Origin: Pseudomonadota bacterium
GTDB lineage: Bacteria; Desulfobacterota; Syntrophorhabdia; Syntrophorhabdales; Syntrophorhabdaceae
Length of the DNA: 64,000 nt
Reading direction: 5' to 3'
NCBI GenBank assembly: GCA_026388275.1
Contig: JAPLKB010000021.1
Location: 1-64,000 of the forward strand
Notes under the pieces: model-generated
Databases searched by the model: none
The model's input: the letters and a program-made list of their open reading frames with translations, nothing else
Told to the model about the DNA's origin: nothing
Position numbers and translations under genes: made by a program
In this document: positions 55,020-64,000 of the stretch, piece after piece
Layout of the letters: each line of letters starts with the position of its first letter
Numbering within the stretch: the stretch's first letter is position 1

Positions 55020-56369
55020 TCAAAACGTATACTTTATCCCCATCATCAACTGATAATCGAGGATACTTCCGAACTCCGTATTTTTACCGCCTCCATTTAT
55101 GGAGCCCACAGAAAAAAGTTCCATATGATTACCAAGATAGTATGTCACAAGCGTGGTAAATTGACAAGAGGCATCGTCGAGGTTTTGAGTCCACCGCAAA
55201 GTCAAGTCAATAACGTTTTTGATATTGTTCTGAACATACTGGAACAGGAGGTAATTCCTTCGCAGAAACTTAAGTCCCGTATTGGCTGTTTGACCAAGTG
55301 TCATTTGCGAGAGTCCTGTCATCATGTTGCCTGAACCCAGAGAATTTCCCGCACTGCGTCTCAAGGCGTAATAGGTGTCCGCCTGAGCATCGTTGTATCC
55401 CTGGCCGTTGTATGCATATTCAAGCGTCAGGGTTCCCTTTGAGTCAAAGGTGTAGGAACCTCCTGCAAGGAGGACCGGTTTTAGAGCAATGCTGTCCTTA
55501 TAGATCTGCTGCATGGACGATCCAAAGAAAGAGCGGTCTCTTTCCGGATAGAGGGACCTGCTGCCCTCAGTTATCGCGCCCTCTGCATAAAGAAGAACAG
55601 CATCCGTTAATGTCCATCCACCCATAAAGCCTATCGTACTCCCGGTATGTTCCTTATGAGAGAGGATCAGAGAGGCATAATTTTCCCTGCCTGTATAGTC
55701 GATCTTTGCAGCATAAATTTTTTCAAAGGGGTCGGGGCCTACAGGCTTGTTGCGTCCCTCTTCAATATTGGCAATAAAGGAGAATGTCCAGGAGCTCTCG
55801 GGAATCCAGACAAACCGGGCAAAATCAGAACCCGGCACTTCGAGATAGGGGTTGCGGCGGCCATTGTCAGGAAAGAATGGATTCGAGGGAGAAAAAAGAA
55901 AAGAGGGTCCCCACTGAAGATTTTCCCGTCCATAGGAGACGAAGAGGTTTTCCCGGACCTTCACCCGGGCCAGCCACTCATTGACATACCAGTCGTCATC
56001 CCACTTCGATCCCTGCTCACGCATACCGGCGCCTGTCCAGGCGCTGTATTCAAGCCTCATTCTCGGTTTGGCCATAAGCTCCAGAGAATCCCTGTTGAAC
56101 CTCAGATCGGGCCTCAGTTCCATATCACCAAGATAACGGGGCAACTGCAGGAAGTTATTCCCCGGATTTTGTGTAGAATAGGAAGGCTCCTGGATAATTC
56201 CATATGTGAGAATTCTGAATTCCAAGGCAAATTGTTCGGCAAAGGTTTTCCCGGTTTTGGCAGATTCTGTATCTGCATCGGCGAATCCTGACCCCGGCCA
56301 TATCAAAACTGCCATTAATACTAAGGCTACCGTAAGAAAATGCGTCTTATTTGATATATGAAGTCTCAT
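55020..56369 (-). CDS. outer-membrane beta-barrel protein
   Basis: 449 aa with an N-terminal signal peptide (cleavage after GSGFADA, ~33) and a C-terminal Phe (MGIKYTF), the usual Bam signal. Many alternating aromatic strands are present, and a conserved-looking SYGRENLQWGPSFLFSPSNPF with an R-x-P-Y-x-E-V-P segment. It resembles Wzi/DUF1302-like barrels without firm assignment. Probably the outer-membrane partner of the ABC and LolA-like genes. Confidence 0.85.
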   Translation of the reverse strand: MRLHISNKTHFLTVALVLMAVLIWPGSGFADADTESAKTGKTFAEQFALEFRILTYGIIQEPSYSTQNPGNNFLQLPRYLGDMELRPDLRFNRDSLELMAKPRMRLEYSAWTGAGMREQGSKWDDDWYVNEWLARVKVRENLFVSYGRENLQWGPSFLFSPSNPFFPDNGRRNPYLEVPGSDFARFVWIPESSWTFSFIANIEEGRNKPVGPDPFEKIYAAKIDYTGRENYASLILSHKEHTGSTIGFMGGWTLTDAVLLYAEGAITEGSRSLYPERDRSFFGSSMQQIYKDSIALKPVLLAGGSYTFDSKGTLTLEYAYNGQGYNDAQADTYYALRRSAGNSLGSGNMMTGLSQMTLGQTANTGLKFLRRNYLLFQYVQNNIKNVIDLTLRWTQNLDDASCQFTTLVTYYLGNHMELFSVGSINGGGKNTEFGSILDYQLMMGIKYTF

Positions 56370-56379
56370 CCTGTCAGTC

Positions 56380-57156
56380 CTATTTCACCAGAAGGTTCAG
56401 ATTGAACATCGAGTCAGGAATTTTTTTGAAAGAAACTTTCCGAAAGCTCATGGTGGTTACATCCTCCTTTATAATGGCGCTCGTAATTACCATTCTGGAG
56501 ATAAAGGGGCGAGCCTCGCCCTCGATGCTGATGCTGTTGTTGTATTCAAAGGCAGCGGTCTTGAACATCTTCCCTGATACGGTATAGAATTCAGCCTTTA
56601 CTCCAACAAGACGTTCTTTGGATATCCAGTATTTGATGCTGTCATAAGTGGCCTTTTTATCGATTGCCGTAAGGTCAAAGAGATAGCATGGTTCCTTGTT
56701 TACCGTGCCCTCCGAGGTATGACTGATCTTGTAGTCACCGGCATAATTCGTTGAAGCTATATCACCATTAGCAGCACCACCCAGGAGTTTCTGTCTCGGA
56801 GAGATGGGGACAGCTTTCGAGAGACCAGGTTTTGCAAACCACATATTGCGATCCACCATAAGCATCTTCTGCCCTTTTACATTCGCCGGGGCGAGAAATT
56901 CTGCCAGAGAATTGAAGCTGCGGGCACTGACCCTGATGGTTCTTTGCTGCTCACGACCGGATTCTATGGAATTCATGGCAATCTCCCACTCTATACCGTC
57001 TGCATTGCCGCGGGCCTCATCGGATTTTTTGAGTATCTCCTCAGGGGTCATGGCATATGTTGCTGGAAAGCCAAAACCTAAGGAAATTGCTAAGACACAT
57101 GCCAAAATTACCACGTATTTTCTAACCTGTTTACAATTCATCTTTATTCTTTTCAT
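56380..57156 (-). CDS. outer membrane lipoprotein-sorting protein, LolA-like
   Basis: 258 aa, signal peptide ending near ATYAMTPEE (residue ~36). It carries LolA-like sheet features (TPEEILKKSDEARGN, RTIRVSARSFNSLAEFL, GQKMLMVDRNMWFAKPG, YKISHTSEGTVNKEPCYLFDL). The TP0789-type subgroup carries lipids or lipoproteins across the periplasm. It sits between the permease and the barrel gene. Confidence 0.88.
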   Translation of the reverse strand: MKRIKMNCKQVRKYVVILACVLAISLGFGFPATYAMTPEEILKKSDEARGNADGIEWEIAMNSIESGREQQRTIRVSARSFNSLAEFLAPANVKGQKMLMVDRNMWFAKPGLSKAVPISPRQKLLGGAANGDIASTNYAGDYKISHTSEGTVNKEPCYLFDLTAIDKKATYDSIKYWISKERLVGVKAEFYTVSGKMFKTAAFEYNNSISIEGEARPFISRMVITSAIIKEDVTTMSFRKVSFKKIPDSMFNLNLLVK

Positions 57157-57187
57157 CCTGCCTCCTCTTGTTTTACCTTCATATATC

Positions 57188-58426
57188 TTAAGTGTGTCCC
57201 AGTGCGTTTACAATGTTCTGCCGGGCTGCACGTCTCACCGGAACAATGGCGGCGATGAGGGAAAGAATAACAAGACAGATCGCAAGCAAAACCAGGGTTT
57301 GAGGCACAAAACTCACCGTCAACGGTACAGGCGTGGAAACACCAGGTGGTGTATAGGTGGGGCCTATGGCCCGAATAATTGTCCACACACCGGTATGCAG
57401 CACAGCCCCTATGAGGCTGCCAAGGATGCCCAACAGACACCCTTCAAGTGCAAAAAGCATTGATATACCCCTTCGTTTAAGCCCCAAAGCTCTTAAAGTC
57501 CCGATCTCTCTTGTTCTCTCCAGAACCGCCATGCCCATGGTATTGACTGTGCTCATCACCACAATGACGAGGACGATACAGAATATGAAGAGGAACATCA
57601 TATCGATCATCCCTCTTACCTTGGAATAGAAAAGGGATAGTTCATTCCATGTCTTTATCTCACATGCAATGCCGGCACCCGTGAGCTTAGCCATAAGCAG
57701 GGTGCGCATCTTCTCGGTCTTCTCCGTGTCATCCAGGAGCACCACGATTCTGTCAGCCTTCTGCGTGTCCAGAAGGGACTGGGCAAAATTGAAGGATAGA
57801 CGCATATACTTGTCGTTGGTGGCATCCGAGCCCGTATCGTATACGCCTGATACGTGAATATCCAGTGCGTTCATCTGGCCGCCAAGGGTTGGGGCCATGA
57901 CAACACCGTCTTTACCCGGTATCAGATTTAAAAACCTGGCCAGATCCTGAGACATCTCCACTCCGAATAATTTCTTTTCGTTTAATCCTTCGCCCTTAAT
58001 CGGTCTGAAGGCTGACCAGGACCCTTTGATAGTTCTGTCATCCTGTGGGATAACGCCCTGAGCTATGAATATAGTGGATACTGTCCCGTTTGACACAATA
58101 CCGGATAAATTGATCTGAGGTGTTGCCAGAACAACCTCGCTTTCATCGGTAACAAGTTTCGATATTCTTTCGATCTCCTCTTTTGAAAACATGTACTTTT
58201 CCGGGTCCAGTTTTCCTTTCTCTAACCATCCTGATTTAAAGATTGTGAGATGGCCGAGACCCTCTCCCCGGATAGCCATTATCTTTAACCCGGAATACAT
58301 GTTGCTGGCATATCCGCGAAATAGGCTTATCGCAGCAAAACCCACGGCTATGGCAAGAAGCGTCACGAGAGAGCGGCGTTTGTTTCTCAGGATATTACGT
58401 AAGGCAAGTCTTATCCATTTCATCAT
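57188..58426 (-). CDS. LolE/MacB-type ABC permease
   Basis: 412 aa, FtsX-fold: an N-terminal TM (MKWIRLALRNILRNKRRSL), a large periplasmic domain (~45-270) and three C-terminal TMs (MFLFIFCIVLVIVVMSTVN, then GCLLGILGSLIGAVLH, LVLLAICLVILSLIAAIVPV) with the ERTREIGTLRALGLKRRGI motif. Its ATG overlaps the ATPase TGA. Confidence 0.93.
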   Translation of the reverse strand: MMKWIRLALRNILRNKRRSLVTLLAIAVGFAAISLFRGYASNMYSGLKIMAIRGEGLGHLTIFKSGWLEKGKLDPEKYMFSKEEIERISKLVTDESEVVLATPQINLSGIVSNGTVSTIFIAQGVIPQDDRTIKGSWSAFRPIKGEGLNEKKLFGVEMSQDLARFLNLIPGKDGVVMAPTLGGQMNALDIHVSGVYDTGSDATNDKYMRLSFNFAQSLLDTQKADRIVVLLDDTEKTEKMRTLLMAKLTGAGIACEIKTWNELSLFYSKVRGMIDMMFLFIFCIVLVIVVMSTVNTMGMAVLERTREIGTLRALGLKRRGISMLFALEGCLLGILGSLIGAVLHTGVWTIIRAIGPTYTPPGVSTPVPLTVSFVPQTLVLLAICLVILSLIAAIVPVRRAARQNIVNALGHT

Positions 58427-59475
58427 GACTGTGTACCTCCATTGGTTAATGGGGCTTGCGTCGCCCCCTCCACCAGCAGAGCTGTCGGAGCCTCCCCTTC
58501 TCTCTCACCGTGTGAGCTATTTAACGCATCGACATCTATGTTTGCTGTGGCTTGCGTCGCCCCCTCCACCAGCAAATCTCGACCCACTGTAGTGGGTGCC
58601 CCGGCCTCCCCTTCTCGCTCACCGTGTGAGCTATTTAACGCATCGACAGTCATTTGCGCTGTGGCTTGCGTCGCCCCCTCCACCAGCAAAGCTGTCGGAG
58701 CCTCCCGCACCCGCAAGCGGGTACCCGGCTCACCGAGTGAGCTATTTAAAGCACTTACGCTATATGCACCGGGGCTCACGTCTGCTTCCGTAAATGGGTT
58801 GCCTCCATCGACAATCCGCCCGTCTTCGAGACGGATAAGCCGTTTTACCCGATCGAGCAACCGTTGGTCGTGGGTAGAGAAGATGAAGGTAATGGCGTCC
58901 TTTTCGTTAAGACCACGCATGATGGAAATGATCATACGGGCCGTTTCAGAATCGAGATTGGCTGTAGGTTCATCGGCAATCACCAAAGAAGGATCATTTA
59001 CGAGTGCCCGCGCTATAGCTACCCGCTGTTGTTGTCCTCCTGACATCTTAGCGGGACGGTGATTGATAAACTCGTTGAGTCCAACTTCCTGAAGACAGTA
59101 TAGTGCCTTTTCTTTTGCTTCTTTGGTAGAGGCCCCTTTTATCTGGAGAGGAAGCATGACATTCTCTAATGCGGAGAGTACAGGGACGAGGTTAAAGCCC
59201 TGAAAGATGTAGCCGATCTTTTCATTGCGAAGTTCACTTTTTTTGTTGTCTGAGAGAGAGTGGACATCTGTTCCGGCAATGGCAAGGGCACCTTCTGTCG
59301 GTTCATCGATGGCGCCGATAAGGTTAAGAAGCGTGGTCTTGCCGGAGCCTGATGGCCCCCATATGGCAACAAATTCTCCCTTATCTATTTCTAAGTCGAT
59401 CCCCTGAAGGGCATGCACTATGGTTTCACCCAAGAAGTAGTCCTTTTTTATATTCTGCATTTCGATTAAAGCCAT
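58423..59475 (-). CDS. LolD-like ABC ATPase with repetitive C-terminal tail
   Basis: About 350 aa starting MALIEMQNIKKDYF (ATG 59475, AGGAG seven nt upstream; the longer frame is an overlap with the TPR gene). Walker A is GPSGSGKTTLLNLIG near residue 40, the signature MSGGQQQRVAIARAL near 145 and Walker B LVIADEPTANLDSETAR near 165. The normal LolD end (RLEDGRIV) is near residue 222. The last ~120 residues are three tandem copies of a unit with ALNSSHGEREGEA and LLVEGATQA, unlike any ABC domain known to me. Confidence 0.93.
   Translation of the reverse strand: MALIEMQNIKKDYFLGETIVHALQGIDLEIDKGEFVAIWGPSGSGKTTLLNLIGAIDEPTEGALAIAGTDVHSLSDNKKSELRNEKIGYIFQGFNLVPVLSALENVMLPLQIKGASTKEAKEKALYCLQEVGLNEFINHRPAKMSGGQQQRVAIARALVNDPSLVIADEPTANLDSETARMIISIMRGLNEKDAITFIFSTHDQRLLDRVKRLIRLEDGRIVDGGNPFTEADVSPGAYSVSALNSSLGEPGTRLRVREAPTALLVEGATQATAQMTVDALNSSHGEREGEAGAPTTVGRDLLVEGATQATANIDVDALNSSHGEREGEAPTALLVEGATQAPLTNGGTQS
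58453..58762. repeat. tandem GC-rich repeat with palindromes
   Basis: Three direct copies begin at 58453, 58549 and 58663 (GGCTTGCGTCGCCCCCTCCA), 96-114 nt each. Each contains CTCAC-CGW-GTGAG. Copy 2 has an inserted ACCCACT-GT-AGTGGGT hairpin and copy 3 ACCCGC-AA-GCGGGT. It is clearly more GC-rich than the gene around it and stays in frame with the ATPase. Confidence 0.9.
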
Positions 59476-59476
59476 A

Positions 59477-59845
59477 TCATTTCTCCTTTTGAATGGATTC
59501 AGCCTTGGCCAAAGAAATATAAGCGCTGCCGAGGTAACATAGCACCAGATTATCATCAGATTTCTTTTCATGGGCCAGTTCAAGAAATTGGACTGCCTTT
59601 TTGGCATAAGCCTTGGAATCTTTCATGGCCATGGCATGATAGGCTATTCCGATACCCTGGAGGGCTTCATAATCGGAATGATTTTGGTCAAGTCGTTGCT
59701 GCAATTGAACTATTTGAGCGGATAATGCCTGGAGGTCCATATCCTCAGGTTTTTCGACAGCATACACCGGCAATATTGCTGCCATAAAAACCAGGCACAC
59801 TGCTCCGTAAAGCCCAACCAATAAATTGTGAAAAAAACTATTCAT
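59477..59845 (-). CDS. small periplasmic TPR protein
   Basis: 122 aa with a signal peptide (MNSFFHNLLVGLYGAVCLVF, cleavage near VYA-VEKPED) and TPR-like helices (YEALQGIGIAYHAMAMKDS, AVQFLELAHEKKSDDNLVLC). It ends 2 nt before the ATPase start and is the first gene of the transport-kinase operon. Confidence 0.8.
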   Translation of the reverse strand: MNSFFHNLLVGLYGAVCLVFMAAILPVYAVEKPEDMDLQALSAQIVQLQQRLDQNHSDYEALQGIGIAYHAMAMKDSKAYAKKAVQFLELAHEKKSDDNLVLCYLGSAYISLAKAESIQKEK

Positions 59846-60162
59846 GATATTTTCTCCTTTCTGTTAATAGTTTTATGTTTATCTTAAATAACCTTGTCCG
59901 GTTTAGTGAACAATCCGGTGATAAAAAGATCTATGAGTTGATAAAATGGTAATAAATGAGTGTGAAGCGGTGAGGCATGGAATGGACGAGGAATGATAAT
60001 ATCTAAGCTGCAATCGGCTGAATACGGTGTGTTGCTCTAAAATTAAGAACACTTTCTCGATATAGATTCTGCATCGCCGGTACTCTGGATTACTGCCAAT
60101 ACGTCAGGGAATACAACAAGGGAAACAGACAATAAAGATGGATAAACGAAGGCGACTTTGTA
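59846..60162. other. upstream region of the transport operon
   Basis: 317 nt without a gene. It should contain the promoter of the TPR-ABC-kinase operon; no clear -35/-10 pair was found, as may be expected for an activator-dependent LytTR target. Confidence 0.4.
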
Positions 60163-60648
60163 TTAAAATCCTGCAATACTTTCAGCTAATGCAGGGTCCT
60201 GAAGGAGTCTTTTTGCAAATCGCAGGTATTTTGCAATAATTGCTCTGATTGCTAACTGCAATGTATAAGCCTTTATGGGTTTTTCTATGAGATAAGTTAT
60301 ATCAGAGGCAACGCACATGTTCACCACATCATCGCTGGCATTGCCGGTCATAATAATGGTGTCCTCGTAAGCCATGGGAAATTTGTCAATAATCTCATCC
60401 AGAAAACCGAATCCAGTCTCATGCCCCATAAAAACATCCAGGATAAAAATTGCGACTCCTGCCTTCATATTTCGACAATAAGAGATTGCTTCATCAGTAT
60501 CTGTAAAAAAAATAACATCACCCCAGGTATAAAATCTCTCTATAATTTCCTTAATGACACTGCATATATCCGGATCATCATCCACAATAATTATATCCAG
60601 TTTGTCAGACATGGCCTCCCTACCTCTTTTAATCTTTTTTGAAACCAA
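60163..60648 (-). CDS. single-domain response regulator
   Basis: 161 aa from TTG 60648, which has AAGGAG six nt upstream; ATG 60612 has a Shine-Dalgarno only 2 nt away. The receiver domain shows IIVDDDPDICSVIKE, phospho-Asp in IFILDVFMGHETG and IEKPIKAYTLQ with Lys. A short helical tail follows and no output domain, so it probably acts by protein interaction. Confidence 0.88.
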   Translation of the reverse strand: MVSKKIKRGREAMSDKLDIIIVDDDPDICSVIKEIIERFYTWGDVIFFTDTDEAISYCRNMKAGVAIFILDVFMGHETGFGFLDEIIDKFPMAYEDTIIMTGNASDDVVNMCVASDITYLIEKPIKAYTLQLAIRAIIAKYLRFAKRLLQDPALAESIAGF

Positions 60649-60762
60649 ATAACACTCCTTATAAAACAATATATAAATAGTATCTAATATAAACAGTATC
60701 TCAGAAATAAATTTATTTGTAAAGTGCTCGAAGCACTGAAACAGATTATAGTCTGTCAGTTG

Positions 60763-61785
60763 TTACGGATACTGAGGTATGCCTTTCAGGGCAGTGGTTT
60801 CTTCTATGCCAAGGACAATATTCATGTTTTGAACTGCCTGGCCTGATGCTCCTTTAATAAGGTTGTCTATTGTGGAAATAATAATGATTCTTCCGTCATC
60901 AAAGGCTTTGAGCCCTATATCGCAGTAATTTGAATATCTGGTATTCCGTGTATCAGGATATTGCCCTTCGTCCATAATGCGTACAAAAGGCTCTTCATTA
61001 TATGTTTCCTGATAAAGGTCAAGAATGTCCTTTGTTGTCGCAGGTGTTTTAAGCCTGGTGTAAGTTGTTGAAAGAATACCCCTGTTCATCGGCAGGAGGT
61101 GGGGTGTGAACATGACCTTTAACGGCTGCAGCTTGCTTACTTCTTTCTGTATCTCCGGTTCATGGCGATGTGTTCCTATATTATAAGCCCTGAAGCCTTC
61201 CGACACCTCGCAGAAAAGACTTCCGGGTTTTGCATCCCTGCCGGCTCCGCTCACACCGGACTTTGAGTCAACAAAGATGTCGCCGGTTAAAAGACCTCTT
61301 TTTAAAAGAGGGTAAAGCGCCAGGATGGCAGAAGTCGGATAACAACCGGGATTGCCGACAACCTTGGCATTCCGTATCTTATCACGGTAAAGCTCCGGGA
61401 GACCGAATACGGCTTTTTCAATGAGATTTTGTGCGGTATGCTTTACATATACACTTTCATAAAGGCTGACATTTTCGAATCTGAAATCAGCACTTAAATC
61501 AATAATGATAGATTTGTCATCATAAAGGTGCGCTGCAGTCTCCATTGATGTACCATGGGGCAAGCCCAGAAAATAGACATCACATTTACCACGATGATCT
61601 TCATCTGTAGGAACAAGCGCTTCCTCAAACACTCCTTTAAACACAGGGAAAACATTGGATATCTTTTCCCCTTTGTATGTATTCGAAGTGATAAGCGTGA
61701 TTTTTACTTCAGGGTGTGTCAGTAGCAACGATATAAGGGTTGCCCCTGTATATCCAGTGGCACCTATAATACCGACTTTCAGCAT
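60763..61785 (-). CDS. argC: N-acetyl-gamma-glutamyl-phosphate reductase
   Basis: 340 aa. The NADP-binding start is VGIIGATGYTGATLISLL, the active-site Cys lies in VVGNPGCYPTSAIL (near residue 145), and the HRHEPEI motif is present. It reduces N-acetylglutamyl phosphate in arginine synthesis. It follows rpsI by 9 nt, an arrangement known in several bacteria. Confidence 0.97.
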   Translation of the reverse strand: MLKVGIIGATGYTGATLISLLLTHPEVKITLITSNTYKGEKISNVFPVFKGVFEEALVPTDEDHRGKCDVYFLGLPHGTSMETAAHLYDDKSIIIDLSADFRFENVSLYESVYVKHTAQNLIEKAVFGLPELYRDKIRNAKVVGNPGCYPTSAILALYPLLKRGLLTGDIFVDSKSGVSGAGRDAKPGSLFCEVSEGFRAYNIGTHRHEPEIQKEVSKLQPLKVMFTPHLLPMNRGILSTTYTRLKTPATTKDILDLYQETYNEEPFVRIMDEGQYPDTRNTRYSNYCDIGLKAFDDGRIIIISTIDNLIKGASGQAVQNMNIVLGIEETTALKGIPQYP

Positions 61786-61794
61786 GTAAGAATA

Positions 61795-62187
61795 TTATCT
61801 CTTAGAGAATTGGAAACTTGCCCTTGCCGCCTTTTTACCGTACTTCTTTCTCTCTTTTGCCCTCGGGTCTCTTGTTATAAGTCCTTGTTTCTTCAGGGTC
61901 GCTCTGAGATTGCTGTTGAATTCGAGCAAGGCTTTTGCAATTCCATGGCCTAAAGCCCATGCCTGGGCAGGGATGCCTCCGCCGTATATATTTGCAACAA
62001 CATCAAACTTCCCTGTATGGCCTGTTATCACCAATGGTTTATTTACCATGATTCTCAGACCTTCAACGGGAAAATAATTATCGAGGGTTCTCCCGTTTAT
62101 GATAAAGTTGCCTACACCTTGTTTTAACCACACTCTTGCGACAGCAGTCTTTCTCTTGCCGGTAGCGTAGTACCTTTTTTCAGGCAC
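61795..62187 (-). CDS. rpsI: 30S ribosomal protein S9
   Basis: 130 aa, standard length. [19 protein letters not shown] starts it and the C-terminal [17 protein letters not shown] (ending K-R, contacting P-site tRNA) is intact. It overlaps rplM by 8 nt. Confidence 0.98.
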   Translation of the reverse strand: MPEKRYYATGKRKTAVARVWLKQGVGNFIINGRTLDNYFPVEGLRIMVNKPLVITGHTGKFDVVANIYGGGIPAQAWALGHGIAKALLEFNSNLRATLKKQGLITRDPRAKERKKYGKKAARASFQFSKR

Positions 62188-62626
62188 CTTTTACCTCCTT
62201 TAATTCCAGTTCCTTTGGCATCTGGGCTTTGTGGGGATGTACATTACCTTTATAAACCTTCAGTTTTTTCAGCATCTGTCTTCCAAGAATGTTTTTCGGG
62301 AGCATGCCTTTTACTGCCAAGGTAATAACGTCTTCAGGTTTTTTGCTCAGCATTGTCCTTGCATTTACAGTTGTCAAACCACCCGGGTAGCCGCTGTGTC
62401 TCATATACATTTTTTGAGACAACTTATTACCGGTAAGCTTCACTTTTTCCGCATTTATGACAACAACAAAATCGCCTGTGTCCGTGTGCGGAGTAAAGTT
62501 CGGTTTGTTTTTTCCTCTCAGAATAGTTGCCAACTTTACTGCCAGTCTACCCAATGTAAGGTCTTCTGCGTTTACCAGATACCAGTTTCTTAAAATCTCA
62601 TCAGTTTTTGGAAAAAATGTTTTCAT
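62180..62626 (-). CDS. rplM: 50S ribosomal protein L13
   Basis: 148 aa. [38 protein letters not shown] and [19 protein letters not shown] are diagnostic. It is first gene of rplM-rpsI-argC. Confidence 0.98.
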   Translation of the reverse strand: MKTFFPKTDEILRNWYLVNAEDLTLGRLAVKLATILRGKNKPNFTPHTDTGDFVVVINAEKVKLTGNKLSQKMYMRHSGYPGGLTTVNARTMLSKKPEDVITLAVKGMLPKNILGRQMLKKLKVYKGNVHPHKAQMPKELELKEVKGA

Positions 62627-62755
62627 AGTTATTATCCTGCAAAGAATTTGTCTAAATTAATATATTAAGCTGTTTAAGTCAAGCAAAACTTAACCACCCT
62701 TTAAATAAATCGCTAAATTGATTGATAGTATAAGGGTTTTATGTTAATAAAATGT

Positions 62756-64000
62756 ATGTCAAAAAACGTAAATATGAACCCTGTGAACAAAAACATTTTT
62801 ATCTGGCTATTTATTGTATTGCTTGGTCTTTTTATCTTTAACATCTATTATAAACCAAAAAAAGCTTATGATACGGTTATTTTCAGTGACTTTGTCGAGG
62901 CTGTGCAATCGGACAAAATCATTTCCGTAACAATTCAGGGAAAAAACATTGTTGGTGCCTATAAAGATGGAAAAGAGTTTAAAAGCTATGCCCCTGATGA
63001 TCCTGAACTTGTTAAAATTCTCAGACAACACAGCGTCAAAATCAATGCAAAACCGGATGAAGAATCAGGCATGTGGCAAAATATTTTCATATCCTGGTTC
63101 CCTATGCTTCTTCTTATAGGCGTCTGGATCTTTTTTATGAGACAGATGCAGGCGGGCGGAGGCAAAGCAATGTCCTTCGGCAAGAGCAAAGCAAGGTTGT
63201 TTACAAACAAAGATAACAAGGCAACATTTCAGGATGTTGCAGGCGTTGAAGAGGCGAAAGAAGAGCTACAGGAGATCATAGAATTTCTGGTTGATCCTAA
63301 AAAATTTACAAAACTCGGTGGGAGAATCCCTAAAGGTGTGCTTCTTGTCGGTTCTCCTGGCACCGGAAAAACACTCCTTGCAAGGGCAATTGCAGGAGAG
63401 GCTAATGTACCGTTTTTCAGCATAAGCGGTTCTGATTTTGTCGAGATGTTTGTCGGCGTGGGCGCTTCACGTGTACGCGACCTCTTCAACCAAGGGAAAA
63501 AGAACGCACCCTGCATAATATTCATTGATGAGATAGATGCGGTGGGCAGACACAGGGGTGCAGGCCTAGGCGGAGGACATGACGAAAGAGAGCAGACATT
63601 GAACCAGCTCCTTGTTGAGATGGACGGATTTGAGTCAAATGAAGGTGTTATTGTTATGTCTGCAACGAACAGACCCGATGTTCTTGACCCTGCGCTTTTA
63701 AGACCGGGAAGATTCGACAGACAGATCGTCGTATCCATCCCTGATGTAAAGGGGAGAGAAGCGATTCTTAAAGTACATTCACGCAAAACGCTACTTGCTG
63801 CCAATATTGACCTTTCCATTATTGCAAGAGGAACACCGGGATTTTCCGGTGCAGACCTTGAAAATCTCGTTAATGAAGCAGCTCTTATCGCTGCACGAAA
63901 AAACAAAAAAGAAATTGAAATGGATGATTTTGAGCATGCAAAAGATAAAGTGCTCATGGGTGTTGAAAGAAAAAGCATGATAATACCCTTGCAGGAAAGG
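62756..64000 (+). CDS. ftsH: ATP-dependent zinc metalloprotease FtsH (5' part)
   Basis: Runs off the right edge. A first TM ([19 protein letters not shown]), periplasmic domain and second TM ([20 protein letters not shown]) are followed by the AAA module: Walker [35 protein letters not shown] pore loop, Walker [39 protein letters not shown]. The zinc HEXXH domain is beyond the window. Start is ATG 62756 or ATG 62774; neither has a clear Shine-Dalgarno. It is divergent from rplM. Confidence 0.96.
   Translation, partial: MSKNVNMNPVNKNIFIWLFIVLLGLFIFNIYYKPKKAYDTVIFSDFVEAVQSDKIISVTIQGKNIVGAYKDGKEFKSYAPDDPELVKILRQHSVKINAKPDEESGMWQNIFISWFPMLLLIGVWIFFMRQMQAGGGKAMSFGKSKARLFTNKDNKATFQDVAGVEEAKEELQEIIEFLVDPKKFTKLGGRIPKGVLLVGSPGTGKTLLARAIAGEANVPFFSISGSDFVEMFVGVGASRVRDLFNQGKKNAPCIIFIDEIDAVGRHRGAGLGGGHDEREQTLNQLLVEMDGFESNEGVIVMSATNRPDVLDPALLRPGRFDRQIVVSIPDVKGREAILKVHSRKTLLAANIDLSIIARGTPGFSGADLENLVNEAALIAARKNKKEIEMDDFEHAKDKVLMGVERKSMIIPLQER

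Noticed and set aside
58453-58762. CRISPR-like array
   Set aside because: Only three long tandem units with no spacer-like unique segments, in frame with a coding region and no cas genes nearby.

Overview
The window is one contiguous stretch of an anaerobic, low-to-medium GC Gram-negative bacterium. Gene content suggests a deltaproteobacterium (Desulfobacterota, Syntrophorhabdus/Syntrophus-like); this lineage is inferred, not proven. Supporting points are an outer membrane (OMP ending in Phe, LolA-like protein, LolD/LolE-type ABC system), a selenocysteine peroxiredoxin, a YqeC-type selenium/molybdenum hydroxylase factor and a multi-subunit molybdenum hydroxylase. The 5' end of a 16S rRNA gene opens the window (minus strand) behind two duplicated sigma70-type promoters.

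Region 0.5-13.8 kb is housekeeping, nearly all on the minus strand: dciA-like, metG, ricT-like, holB, tmk, efp, Xaa-Pro peptidase, yqeC, folE2-queD (7-deazaguanine/queuosine precursor), a solitary rplC, rpsA, DUF192 and DedA. Region 13.9-22.8 kb is one plus-strand operon: a two-domain acyltransferase-like protein, a HisC-like aminotransferase, both subunits of a xanthine dehydrogenase-family enzyme, an MFS carrier, a second acyltransferase-like protein and YjbQ. Its substrate is unknown.

Region 22.8-51 kb is an accessory region that ends at ssrA (tmRNA), a classic integration site, beside a truncated integrase. It holds an ATPase with a PD-(D/E)XK tail, a selenoprotein peroxiredoxin (UGA at 25847-25849 with a bacterial SECIS-like hairpin), a HEPN/nucleotidyltransferase pair, a four-gene minus-strand operon (PLD-SNF2 helicase, large N6-adenine methyltransferase, TcmP, radical SAM), a Fic protein, a DUF4143 ATPase and decayed remnants of other defence genes. 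It also holds an ADP-ribose-themed cluster: phosphatase, ADP-ribosylglycohydrolase, WYL regulator, RES-Xre toxin-antitoxin and ARPP-1. Toward ssrA lie an ERCC4 nuclease and a RelE-type pair. Two promoters of the ADP-ribose cluster share a 16-bp palindrome (TGACA-N6-TGTCA) at identical distance from the -10 box. I regard this as the best candidate for an undescribed regulated system.

Region 51-64 kb returns to core functions: ssrA-smpB, a GNAT, then a seven-gene minus-strand operon (small TPR protein, LolD-like ATPase with a repeat-encoded tail, LolE-like permease, LolA-like protein, outer-membrane barrel, LytS-type kinase, LytTR regulator) that looks like a self-regulated envelope lipid or lipoprotein trafficking system. 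It is followed by a response regulator, argC, rpsI-rplM and the start of a divergent ftsH.
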